DNA of 64,000 bases from Clarkia xantiana subsp. parviflora (Eukaryota; Streptophyta; Magnoliopsida; Myrtales; Onagraceae): positions 22,999,901 to 23,063,900 of the forward strand of contig JAPTYO010000013.1 of the NCBI GenBank assembly GCA_036873135.1, in the 5' to 3' direction. The notes under the pieces are model-generated. The model ran no database searches. It was not told the origin of the DNA and saw only the letters and a list, made by a program, of their open reading frames with translations. Below are positions 1-10,800 of this stretch, piece after piece. Each line of letters begins with the position of its first letter. The stretch's first letter is position 1. The translations under genes and the position numbers were made by a program.

Positions 1-606
1 CACATTTGCCCAAGTAAATCGTGTTTTGTTGTCGCTCGAAATCGCTCTGCTGGAAACTTTTTTTTTTTTTATGTTCAAATTTTAAGTGAAATTTGACGAT
101 TTTGTGAAAAGTAAAAAGTGATGGATTATAAATGGGTGAGTCGGTTGATGGAAATGGTTGAAATAATAGGAAAAGACGGGCGGAGACACCAAATTTTAAC
201 AAAAATGAAACCTAGGACAGTTCATATCAACACTTTAATCCTGAGACACCAAACTTAAACATGAGGTATACCTGAGACACTACATAGATTCTTTTCCCTT
301 ATATATAATATAATTTTAGTTGCCATGTAGTATTTGTGAAAATCTCCTTGCATGTTTTTTTTACAATTCCTACTGCCCACTGCGCCGCCCCGTTCAGCCA
401 TTGACTCAGCCAGGAGCCACCCAATAACTTAAAAAAAATCACATCAGCTAGAGAGGAGATAGTTGAGGTTAACAAAATAGCAACACTTTTAGGGGTTAAC
501 CATTCCAATCCCCACACCCTAAGTAGACAGACAGAAGATTCAAGGATAATTAGGACAAACATTTTATGTACAATATGCGAACCGCTGGGTAGCTGTGGCT
601 TTTGAA
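1..606. other. 3' flank of the SEC14-like gene, no gene seen
   Basis: This AT-rich stretch lies downstream of the stop codon of the minus-strand gene. It should hold the 3' UTR and then intergenic DNA. I see no convincing coding region, RNA gene or transposon terminus in it. Confidence 0.5.
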
Positions 607-2557
607 TCAAGAAATGTAGTCCCTTGAGCCCCACTTGTTCTCCAGCCTCTCAAATGGGTAATTTGTGGAAGGCACCCCGTTCATGTTCAGAGGGGACGGT
701 TCGATGCCATAGTCGGTAAGCGGTCTATGCTCCAGCACATCATCATGCTCCTTAACAAACTCCTCAACCTCTATCTCTCCTTTCTTTATGTCTTCCCACA
801 GATATTGCAGACGGCTTATGTATTTTATTTTCCAATACAGCCTTTCAAAAATACAAATAAATAAGTATGATTGTATGTATCAAGGCAAAACGAGTGACAT
901 ATTAGTAATACCATAAGACCCACTAAAAATGAAGCATTTCTCAATGGACAAGAAGTTTGGCATATGATATCCTTTTCAACAACTAAGACAGATCCAGCTC
1001 ATTACTATCATTTGGATGCCCTTCTAAATCAAAAGCTTTTCTGGGTTAAATATCAATTTTATGACTCAACTAATTTTTCTTGTTAACCTTTGTCAAGATA
1101 AACTAATACATTAGTTTATTATGCTAGTTCCGTCCATCTAACTGTAATGTCTCAAACGAAAAGTCTACAGTGATGCATGTACGTCATCTAGTTGGGGCGT
1201 CATGTATACATTTTCTGTTTAATGTTAACTGAAAAATGGATTGATCTAGCAACTTGTACTTTAGTATTAGTTCGGCTATTGAAAAGTCCAATTAAAAATA
1301 AGCTAGCAACCAACTCATCCACAAAGTTCAGCTTGCAAATTGGTACCCTATGGTTTCACAACAGCCTGTACTACGGATATACTATGGTTCACTCTAAAAG
1401 TTGAAGACATTTCTTGATGAACGTGAGATGTTTTTATTTTTAACAACGACTACTGAATCTAGCTCTTCAACAGAGTTGAATGCCCTTGCCACCTTCTAAA
1501 GCATTTTTTTCCATTGCTAATGATATGATCTGTCTAAGACAATACCAGTGACCGCAAGGCATAAAAATAGCCAAAACCGAAGGCTGATAAGATAAATTAA
1601 AAGGAACCTTAAAGATCACGTACCCTCCACTTAGGAAAAACCGACCAAGGGTGGCAAAGGCGAGCCTTGATCGGATCCCTGGATGGACAAAGTAGAGAAC
1701 TAGAAGTCGATCTTTGATCTCCACGGGAAGGCTTTCATAGATCCATCTCAAAATGGTGATACCAGGGGAATTATCTTCCTTCTGGACACTGGTATGAAAA
1801 TAGACTATGCAGAATGGTCCTTCTGGAACCTCACTGCAGATTTTGTGTAGAACATACTTCTTCAGCCGCTCCCCAGCCACCACTGGCGCTGCAAATTCAC
1901 AAGGGAATCAATTTTGTGTATTTAGTGGAATAATTAGCTCCTTAGTATAGAGGTAATACACAGAGCACATAGTACTAATGATGTAACCTATCAGGGCAAC
2001 CAAAATAAAGAACTCAGATGTTTAGGGTTTATTGTTCAAATCATCCCGAAGGCAAGTCAAGATTGATTAACAAATCAAAATCACGGGGAGCATCATCATC
2101 AAGTTATTTGAAATAATTCTAATCAAGACTTCGCCGTACAAATTGCGGAAATCGAAGCAAACTACTAGCTCAATCAGCCGCCGTACGTTCGAATCGCGAC
2201 ACAGAGACCAGAAATGCATAAAATTAGAATAATCGAAGAATCAAGCAATGAAGTGGCAAAAAAAAAAGGAGTGAATCAAGCAACGAGATTGTGTTGATTA
2301 CCAGGGAAGTATTTCCCGACGATGCAGATGATAGGGTTTCCGGCGCGATCGGTGCCCTGGCGACGAAAGAATTGGAGCAGTTCTAGATCGGAGAAGTCCT
2401 CGTCAGGAGAGAGGTAATGAGTGCAATCGTGCCAATCATCCTGGTCCTCGACTGCAGCTGGTGATTCCAGGAAGGCTCGAGCGTCGATACCCAGATCTGA
2501 CGCCAAGACGAAGACGGAGAAATCGTCCGATGAAGAATCCCCTGCTACACTCGCCAT
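607..2557 (-). CDS. SEC14-like (divergent CRAL-TRIO) protein, three exons
   Basis: Exons on the minus strand are 2557-2302, 1888-1624 and 841-607, joined across GT-AG introns of 413 and 782 bases. They total 756 bases, or 251 residues plus a TGA stop. The protein begins MASVAGDSSSDDF, followed by FVLASDLGIDARAFL, WHDC, VGKYFP, an exon-2 core with GPFCIVYFHTSVQ, SPGITILRWIYE and FVHPGIRSRL, and an exon-3 tail with LYWKIKYISRLQYLWEDI. The core matches the plant family annotated as SEC14 cytosolic factor or GDAP2-like proteins (At4g35750 type), which has a divergent CRAL-TRIO domain. A role in lipid or small-ligand binding is inferred from the family; no substrate is established. Reading frame is kept across both junctions (G+CG and GG+G codon splits). 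The reading frame extends upstream without an ATG (GTG at 2599), so ATG at 2557 is the likely start. This is the only evident host gene here. Confidence 0.88.
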
Positions 2558-2624
2558 CCACTCTTCCGCTTCCGCTTCCGCTTCCGCTTCCGCTTCCACA
2601 CTTCTCTCGGTTGCTCGTCTTCAT
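2436..2624 (-). promoter_or_regulatory. Upstream ORF overlapping the SEC14-like start
   Basis: An ATG at 2624 lies 67 bases upstream of the predicted start and out of frame with it. It opens a 62-codon frame (MKTSNREKCGSGSG...) that crosses the main start and ends at 2436. If the transcript starts upstream of 2624, scanning ribosomes would meet this ATG first, which usually lowers translation of the main frame. The transcription start is unknown, so this may have no role. Confidence 0.35.
2563..2597. repeat. CTTCCG hexanucleotide microsatellite in the 5' UTR
   Basis: Almost six copies of CTTCCG (CGGAAG on the gene strand) end five bases upstream of the predicted start codon. The array would read as Glu-Ala repeats in the main frame and as Ser-Gly repeats in an overlapping upstream ORF. 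Confidence 0.9.
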
Positions 2625-3183
2625 TTTCTATATTGGACCAGACTAAGAAACTATGTATGTACCATACTCTTTTTTTTTTTTTGGCCAAAGGTACCATACT
2701 CTATTGTAAAGTAATATTATTATTATTACAATATAAATAGGAAAATACTAGGCCCCTTTTATGATGAAAAAACAGAGACCACTTAGGTGAGGACACGTAA
2801 TTAATGACTCCAAGTTCTCGGTGGATATACCATATATAATTGTATCCTTAACCGTCGTTTCTTTTTTATTCTTTACTAAACTTTAAGTTTAACCCTAGTT
2901 ATCATTTTCTTTTTATACTGCAGTAATCTTAACATTTATTTTCCTAGGAAACTAACAAAAAAAAAACTATTCTAAATTTCAAGTTTATATTTTTTTTCTA
3001 CCTCCAAACTCTTGGATATATATACCAGGTTTTCTCCCATAAGTGGTGAAATAATTCTTAAGAATATATTCTTGTTTATCGAATTCAATCACTTTAGAGG
3101 ACAACAAAAATTAGATCTTATACAACAAAATCTCAACTATAGCGTATAGTTAAATATGGAAGTCCGAAAAAAAAAAATATATA
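2625..3183. other. Promoter-side intergenic DNA of the SEC14-like gene
   Basis: AT-rich sequence with no coding potential. On the minus strand a TATTTATA near 2731-2742 could be a TATA box about 175 bases upstream of the start codon. Homopolymer A and T runs are frequent. No transposon ends were recognised. Confidence 0.4.
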
Positions 3184-3301
3184 CGGATAACGCTTGCATC
3201 CTCTGTTTTACCGCAGCTGCTGGCACAGAGTTAGCCGATGCTTATTCCCCGGATACCGTCATTACTTCGTCTCCGGGAAAAGAAGTTCACGACCTGTGGG
3301 C
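3184..3301 (-). pseudogene. Nuclear plastid DNA: 16S rRNA fragment, part 1
   Basis: Read on the minus strand this is plastid or bacterial-type 16S rRNA around the 530 loop: CTGTGCCAGCAGCTGC... and GAACTTCTTTTCCCGGAG are recognisable. The fragment stops at 3301, exactly where E1 begins, and resumes at 12870. Several differences from the usual sequence look like C-to-T or G-to-A changes, the pattern of decay at methylated cytosines after transfer to the nucleus. It is too short to be functional. Confidence 0.88.
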
Positions 3302-4166
3302 TGTTGCGTCCGGGACGACTAAGGTCACGAGGACGCGTCTGAGGTTGTGCGGGTGTGACCCTTCCGACGGAGGTTGTGACCCGGCAAGGTGGTGACCCGG
3401 CAAGGCTGTGACCCGGCGAGGTTGTGACCCGGCAAGGTTGTGACCCGGCAAGGCTGTGACCCGGCGAGGTTGTGACCCGGTGATTCTGTGTCTCGAGCGT
3501 CGGATCCTGCGCAAAGGACCAATGCTAGCACGGAGAGGGAGGGGGTGGTGCTAGCGGAGCCCTCTCCGATGCCTAAGTTACTATAGTGGCAAAAGGGTAA
3601 TTTCTAGAGAGAGAGAATTCTAGAGAGAAGTCAGAGCTCAAAATACCAAAGTTGGGCAAATGAGAGAGTGAGTGAAAATGGGTGGCCAAGGTCTCCTATT
3701 TATAGGCTTCCTTGAGACCGGACCCGGTTTTATAGCGGTTTGACGACGGTCCAAGAAAACAAGCGGGAACCGTTATCCATATTGGTAATACATGAGCTTG
3801 ACTTCTCTACACGTAACGGCGATCGCGGACACGGTAATCACGGATATGACAATCGCACAATACCCGTGGCGCAACCCGGACCTCGCCGAAATTGGGCAAT
3901 TCGGCGAGGTCCGGATTGCGCAATCCGGAGGTCCGGATTGCACAATCCGGATGTCCGGATTGCTTGCAACCCGGACCTCCGGATTGCTTGCAACCCGGAC
4001 CTCCGGATTGCACCGCAATCCGGATGTCCGGTCCGGAAACGCGTAAATACGTTTCCGGACCGTTTTTGACCCTTGGGAGACGCTTTTCCGAGACGAGATG
4101 TAATTTTTGACGTGTTTGCGAGGCCCGAAGCGTAAATACGAACCCGAATTGGACATTTATCCATCA
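3302..4166 (-). repeat. E1 3' LTR (865 bases)
   Basis: Begins TGATGGATAAATG and ends GACGCAACA on the minus strand. A palindromic TATA region CCTATTTATAGG lies at 3695-3706 and the conserved CATCGGAGAGGG block near 3560-3573. U3 holds palindromic repeats of GGTCCGGATTGC (about 3895-4030). U5 holds GACCCGGCAAGG-type repeats (about 3370-3480). It is 53 bases shorter than its partner because of these repeats, a G run and a GA run. Confidence 0.95.
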
Positions 4167-4183
4167 CTTGCCCCCGAGTCAAG
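4167..4183 (-). promoter_or_regulatory. E1 polypurine tract
   Basis: On the minus strand CTTGACTCGGGGGCAAG immediately precedes the TGATGG start of the 3' LTR. This is the expected position for the plus-strand DNA primer. Confidence 0.8.
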
Positions 4184-4796
4184 AAACGGTTTAGAACCTT
4201 TCTTGACTCTATTTTAAGTTAGGATATTTGTCCAATTTGAGTCTGACGCTAACCTTTCGATTTTGATCGTTGGTCGGGTGTAGGTATCTTGATTCCGTCC
4301 GTCGCTTGACTTTCCGGCCGAACGACTTTATTTCCTGTCACTATGGTTAGTGTGATGGGAAATATATATGTGACGTGCAAGCATGGTTATTGTCGGAGAC
4401 ACGAGGAATTGGAAATGCATTTATGCGAGCATGCGTCTATCGACATGTATGCATGAATAAAGGACGTGGCAAGATCGTAATTACGTAGTACAAGAAAATA
4501 GAAATCATATGTTTCTAAAATGACTAAGTGATTACCGAATCTTGGATCATGTGATTGCAACACATGTACATAATGATTGGCTTGACACGTGCGACGATGC
4601 TGATGCGCGCGTTGATGTTAATGGTTGAGCGTCAGGTATAGACTGTTGGTCATTTCCTGCAAGTATGCTAAAACACTTAGAAAATATTAAGCGATATCTA
4701 ATGTTTGTTACCATAGATGTCGCCATATGAGCTTCGGCGACGCGCGTCGTTGGTGGGCTTAGGGGGCATAGCTACTCGTTGTATGCAATTCATCTT
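4184..4796. other. E1 3' untranslated region, distal part
   Basis: Non-coding stretch between the polypurine tract and the 66-base tandem array. No conserved domain or splice structure was recognised, unlike the matching regions of E2 and E4, which carry antisense genes. Confidence 0.5.
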
Positions 4797-5408
4797 TGTT
4801 GACGTGTATATGCGTACGTGAAAATACTTAGAAAATATTTTCCCCTTGTCGACCTGTGTCCTTGCTGACATGTAGGTACGTACATGGAAATACTTAGAAA
4901 ATATTTTCTCCTTGTTGACATGCCCCCTCGTCGACATGTATGTACGTACATGGAAATACTTAGAAAATATTTTTTCCTCGTTGACATGCAACCTTGTCGA
5001 CATGTATGTACGTACATGGAAATACTTAGAAAATATTTTTTCCTTGTTGACATGCCCCCTCGTCGACATGTATGTACGTACATGGAAATACTTAGAAAGT
5101 ATTTTCTCCTTGTCGACATGCCCCCTCGTCGACATGTATGTACGTACATGGAAATACTTAGAAAATATTTTTTCCTCGTTGACATGCAACCTTGTCGACA
5201 TGTATGTACGTACATGGAAATACTTAGAAAATATTTTTTCCTTGTTGACATGCCCCCTCGTCGACATGTATGTACGTACATGGAAATACTTAGAAAATAT
5301 TTTTTCCTCGTTGACATGCAACCTTGTCGACATGTATGTACGTACATGGAGATACTTGGAAAATATTTTCTCCTCGTCGACATGCAACCCTGTCGACATG
5401 TATGTTGA
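4797..5408. repeat. 66-base tandem array in the E1 3' region
   Basis: About nine units repeat every 66 bases; TACATGG recurs at 4881, 4947, 5013, 5079, 5145, 5211, 5277 and 5343. Two subtypes, marked by CCCCCTCGTCGACATG and CAACCTTGTCGACATG, largely alternate to give a 132-base higher-order unit. As 66 is a multiple of three, long spurious ORFs run through the array on both strands. Confidence 0.95.
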
Positions 5409-6150
5409 AGAGGTTGCCCCCCTTGTGCGATGTTTGCCACTTGCTGCATGGAGACTTAATAAGTCTTGTAAGTTTGTGGTTGTTTTCACATGGAGAGTCT
5501 GTCGCATAAGTGCTTGAATAAGTATTGGTGTACGCTTGCGCACTGACTGTATTGTTGATAGCACTTTCCAAGATATTAGATCTTGTTGATTTTCCCCGTT
5601 ATTGCCAGCTGCAGTTTCTGTTCTTGGCATAATTCTCGAAAGATCCGACGCAAGGGCGTGTTCCTCGAGCGATTCTTGGTTCTTTATGCTGAGCATGACC
5701 GTGCTAACTCTTTCTTCTTTCTTGTGATAAGAGAAATAGAGTTAAGGGTTGTGTAGTGGCATCTTCTGCCCCCCGGTCGAGGGACCGGCCCAAGGAGGAG
5801 CGTTACTCCTACTGAGGTAAGTGTTTGTTGATAATTCTTTGTTCATGCATTTGTTTGCATGACATTTCATCACCTGGACATTGTTAAGTACTGTGATTGC
5901 TCCTCTTGGCTAGACTCCAAGGCATGGCATGGGTAGAGCATAGGATGTTGCGACTCGTGCACCATAGGTTTTGTTTGGAGATGACAGTGGCAACTTCTGT
6001 TTGTTCCGCCGAGCCTGTGTTTATTGAATGCGGATGACTAGTAGCGTAGACATAGTCCCTGCGGTTGTGACTGATAGCCACTTCCTGATAAATAAGTTGA
6101 GATGTTCCCCTGATTGCCTGCCTGATGCATTATGCATATCATCCTTCTTT
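5409..6150. other. E1 3' region between tandem arrays
   Basis: Non-coding sequence with short frames only. I see no recognisable protein domain or transposon boundary. Confidence 0.45.
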
Positions 6151-6468
6151 CCTGACAGCATGTATCAACCCGCGTTGGGGAAGCATACATGAAAACATTA
6201 TCCGACAGCATGTATCAACCCGCGTTGGGGAAGCATACATGAAAACATTATCCGACAGCGTGTATCAACCCGCGTTGGGGAAGCATACGTAAAAACATCA
6301 TTTGAGAGATGTTATCTTGGCAAAGCAAGATACTAGTTTATACCGTCTCTTAGTTCCACTCTAAGGCGACGTTGTACAAGACTCGACTTGTAAGTTTTAT
6401 GAGTTTTATACAGGGAGCGCACCTGCCAGCGTGTATCAACCCGCGTTGGGGAAGCATACGTAAAAACA
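6151..6468. repeat. 50-base tandem repeats in the E1 3' region
   Basis: Three units with GACAGC(A/G)TGTATCAACC and the following GCGTTGGGGAAGCATAC start at 6154, 6204 and 6254. A displaced fourth copy lies at 6422-6468. Confidence 0.9.
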
Positions 6469-6852
6469 TTTAAGTTTTTGAAGAAGCATTTTGTGAAACC
6501 TAAAAGGCTTGTTGATAAAATATTTGAGAAAATATTTTGGCATTGAATGTGATACATCCAAAAAACCATGTTGATGAAACATTTGATACACAAAATATTT
6601 GATAAAATTTTTGGCAAAATTTTTGGTAAAATGTTTGAAAAAATATTTGTGATACATGATTCCTGCGTCCAGGAACCATGTAACACTTTTTTGAGAGTAT
6701 GAATTGTGATGCATGCTTTCTACGTCCAGGAACCATGCAACACGGTTTGAAAACCTATAGTACGGAATTGTCGTCTTTGCCAGAGGACTTTTGCCGTATA
6801 AAACGAATTCTGGCCAGGAATCCGTAGTGTCGTCTAGATAGAGGACACTGGA

Positions 6853-7226
6853 GAATGAACCCTTGGAGTCCGGAGTGTCGTCTTGGCAGAGGACACCCAT
6901 TTCAAAGAATGAACCCTTGTAGTCCGGAGTGTCGTCTTGGCAGAGGACACCCATTTCAAAGAATGAACCCTTGGAGTCCGGAGTGTCGTCTTGGCAGAGG
7001 ACACCCATTTCAAAGAATGAACCCTTGGAGTCCGGAGTGCCGTCTAAACAGAGGACGCCCATTTCGAAGAATGAACCCTTGGAGTCCGGAGTGCCGGCTA
7101 AACAGAGGACGCCCATTTCGAAGAATGAACCCTTGGAGTCCGGAGTGCCGTCTAAACAGAGGACACCCATTTCGAAGAATGAACCCTTGGAGTCCGGAGT
7201 GCCGTCTAAACAGAGGACGCCCATAG
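6853..7226. repeat. 54-base tandem array in the E1 3' region
   Basis: Seven units of 54 bases, each starting GAATGAACCCTTG(G/T)AGTCC and containing a variable CGTCTTGGCAGAGGACACC or CGTCTAAACAGAGGACGCC block. The unit is a multiple of three and leaves frames open on both strands; none resembles a known protein. Confidence 0.93.
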
Positions 7227-7317
7227 CTTAAAGGGTGATCAGCCCAGTATGTCCATCCTGTTCTGGATCCAGGGAATGGCTTATGAACATGAGGATTTGC
7301 ATCTTAACATGCTATTT

Positions 7318-7519
7318 TGATAGTGAGCCTTGGCGTTAGTCCAAGGTATTGCTTGTATCTGACGTCCTGAATAGTCGTCGTTTTAATAATAGGTCTTGGT
7401 GTTAATCCGAGACATTGCTTGTAGTTGACGCCTTGAATAGTCGTCGTTTTAATAATAGGTCTTGGTGTTAATCCGAGACATTGCTTGTAGTTGACGCCTT
7501 GAATAGTCGTCGTTTTGAT
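7318..7519. repeat. 66-base repeats next to the E1 Pol stop
   Basis: About three units containing TAGGTCTTGGTGTTAATCC, GACATTGCTTGTAGTTGACG and AATAGTCGTCGTTTTAAT repeat every 66 bases (for example 7381 and 7447). The sequence differs from the 66-base array at 4797-5408. Confidence 0.9.
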
Positions 7520-7867
7520 GATAGATCCGCAGGTTGTCATTACGGTATATAAGTTGATTGTGTACATAGCTTGATAGCTTTGTGTTGTCGGCATCCTCTA
7601 GAGATAGACGCCCATATTATGAATGGAGAAATAAACTCCTTGTTGATGTAGATAATTGTTGTTGTAGTTACTTGTTTTGTTTCCAAGTAACGTACATAGA
7701 GTAGTCGAATTCCTACGAAGATAGAACGACTTCATTAGGTTTGTGAGATTATTACAGAGGTGCCACTTTATATAAGGGAGTGGTCTTTTAGACAAGCAAA
7801 TGCATTATGGAAATGAGAGCAAAAGGGCTTGATACAACAGCTCCTTTTGTGATAGAAGATTATCCTT

Positions 7868-10800
7868 TTATCCGTGGAATTTCTTCAAGTGCCCCCCACT
7901 AAATGTGTTTGTAGAGATATTTCCATCTGCATCTTCAAGGCGATATGCGTTGATATATGGGATGGATACGACCTTGTAAGGGCCTTCCCATTTTGGAGAC
8001 ATCTTGTTGATTTGATCGAGATGTGAGAATTCATTCCTTCTCCACACCATTTCTCCGACGTGGAATTGTCTTTCTTTCACTTTCCTGTTGTAATACCTTG
8101 CGGTTGTTAAACGCATACGTGCCTGATTGTGCTCGGAGTTCCGTCTTTTCTCTTCAGCCAAATCTAAGTCTAGACGCATGTCTACTTCGTTGGCTTGAGC
8201 ATTGAAGTGAGTTGTGCGGTAGGATGAGACAGCAATTTCGATGGGAGCGACTGCTTCCGTTCCGTACACCAGACTGAAAGGTGTTTCTCCGGTTGACTCC
8301 TTTGGAGTTGTTCGGAGTGCCCATAGAACACTGCTAAGTTCTTCTGCCCATCCCCCTTTTAGTGCGTGCACTCTTTTCTTGAGACCGTCTAGGACGGTCT
8401 TGTTGGCGGCTTCGACTTGTCCGTTGGTTTGCGCATGGCGGACTGAGGCGAAACGGTGGTTAATGTTGAGCCTTTCACAAAATGTTTGGAGTCTTGAGCT
8501 TTTGAATTGTGGCCCGTTGTCGCTGATTAGGACCTTTGGAACTCCATATCGCGCAATGATGTGATTTCGGATGAAATCCATTATTTGCGCGTCGGTTGTT
8601 TGTGCCAATGCCTTTGCTTCGATCCACTTTGAAAAGTAATCGATTGCGACGACAATATACTTGGTTTGGCCTTTTGACTTTGGAAGTGGACCTACCAGAT
8701 CGATTCCCCATTGTGCGAATGGCCAGGAGCTTGCAATTGGGCTTAGCTCGGCGGCTGGTGCCGTGATGCTTCTTGAATAAAGTTGACATGATTCGCATTC
8801 TGTGACCAAGTGCGTAGCTTGGTTCTTCATGGTTGGCCAATAGTACCCCAAGCTCAGAGTTTTGCGTATTAGAGATCTCGCTCCTTCATGGCAGGCTGCT
8901 TGGCCCTTATGCAAGTCTTCTAGTACTTTTTGGCCTTCCAGGAAGGTGATGCACCTTAGGTAAGGGGTTGAAAATCCTTTCTTGTAAAGCTCATCATCTA
9001 TCAACGCATAATTGACAGCTTGTCTCTGGACTTTTTGGGCTTGAACCTTGTCCTCGGGGAGTTTGTGGTCTTTGAGGAATGCCAATATTGGAGTCCTCCA
9101 ATCTGGTTCTGGATCAATGCACAAGACTTCGAACTTGTCAATTACTGACAAGATTCTGTTTTCTACGAAATGTGTTTCTTTGCCTTGCTCATTGCCTTGT
9201 GCGAATTTGCTCAAGGCGTCAGCTTCTTGATTCTCTTCTCTAGGTACTGCGTTGATGTCGAAGGTATCGAAGCTTGTGATGAGGTCTTTTGCTTGCCCCA
9301 AGTACTTTTGCATATTTTCTGACTTTGCCGCGTATTCGCCTTTAACTTGGTTGACGACTAATTGTGAATCGCACTTCACTCGTAGGTGTTTGACTCCGAC
9401 ACCTTTTGCAATTCTTAAGCCGGTTATCAATGCTTCGTATTCCGCCTCGTTGTTTGTTGCTCTAAATGTTAAGTTCAGAGCGTACTTCAAAGGATTAGAT
9501 CCATCGGGAGGTATTAGGAGGAAGCCGGCACCTGAACCTCCTACGTTTGAAGATCCGTCGGTATACATTTGCCATACTTCGGGGTGTTCTTCAATTTGCT
9601 GGGGTCCAGCTTGGGGGTCTGTGTCGGCTGTTATCCCGGTAAATTCTGCAATGAAATCTGCCAATGCTTGCCCCTTGATCGCCGTTCGAGGGGCAAAGTG
9701 AATGCGGAATTCACTTAGCTCTACAGACCACTTTGTTAGCTTTCCTGACATGTTTGGCTTCGACAGGATGTGCTTCAAGGGTTGGTCTGTTAAGACTGTT
9801 ACTTCATGCGCGTGGAAGTATGGCCTCAGCTTTCTTGCTGCTATTATAAGTGCGTACAGATATTTTTCGATTGGCATGTAGTTTATCTCGTACTTTGCAA
9901 GTATCTTGCTCACGTAGTAGACTGGGAGCTGGGTAGTTCCTTTTTGTTTGACAAGGACTGAGCTGACGGCCGTGTTGCTCACGGAGATGTACAGGAAGAG
10001 GGGCTCTCCTGGCATTGGTTTTGCCAATGCTGGCAATGTGCGCAAGTGTTGTTTTAATTGTTGGAAGGCCTCTTCACACGCTGGTGTCCATTCAAACTTC
10101 TTGTTTGCACGCAAGACTTGAAAGAAAGGGAGTGCCTTATCACCTATCCTAGCAAGGAATCGGTTTAAGGCAGCCAGGCGGCCATTTAGTTGTTGTACTT
10201 CCTTATGTCTCCTTGGGGAAACCATCTCCTCAATTGCCTTCACTTTCTCTGGGTTAGCTTCTATCCCCCTCTGGCTCACCATGAATCCGAGGATTTTTCC
10301 TGATTGTACGCCGAAAGCGCATTTTGTTGGATTTAAGCGGACCTGATATTCGCGCATTCTTTTGAAGATTGCTCGCAAGTCGTCAACGTGGTTGCGCCTT
10401 TTGGTTGATTTTACGACCATGTCGTCCACGTATGCCTCCATTTTGGTTCCGATTAGATCGCCAAAGATGGTATTGACCATTCGTTGGTATGTTGCTCCTG
10501 CATTGATTAGACCGAACGGCATTACCGTGTAGTTGTAAATTTCGCTATCTGCGTAGAATGCAGTGTGCGGTGCATCATCTTTGAACATCTGGATCTGATT
10601 GTATCCTGAGTATGCGTCCATTACAGATATTAATTCGTGGCCGGCGGTGGCATCGACTAGCTGGTCGATTCTTGGAAGAGGATATGAATCCTTGGGGCAC
10701 GCGTTGTTGAGATCTCTGTAATCGATGCACATTCTCAACTTGCCGTTTGACTTAGGAACCAACACCGGGTTTGCTACCCATGTTTGGTACCTTGATTCTT

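Noticed and set aside
2558..2599. N-terminal extension of the SEC14-like protein with Glu-Ala repeats
   Set aside because: The upstream frame starts at GTG and no in-frame ATG lies before 2557, so the repeats are probably untranslated leader.
4698..5696. A 332-codon ORF, with several overlapping ORFs on both strands, across the 66-base array
   Set aside because: Open only because the repeat period is a multiple of three. No start context, domain or composition of a real protein; it sits in the 3' region of a retrotransposon.
6436..7224. A 262-codon ORF with repeated MGVLCLDGTPDSKGSFFE units
   Set aside because: Translation of the 54-base tandem array; equally open frames exist on the other strand.
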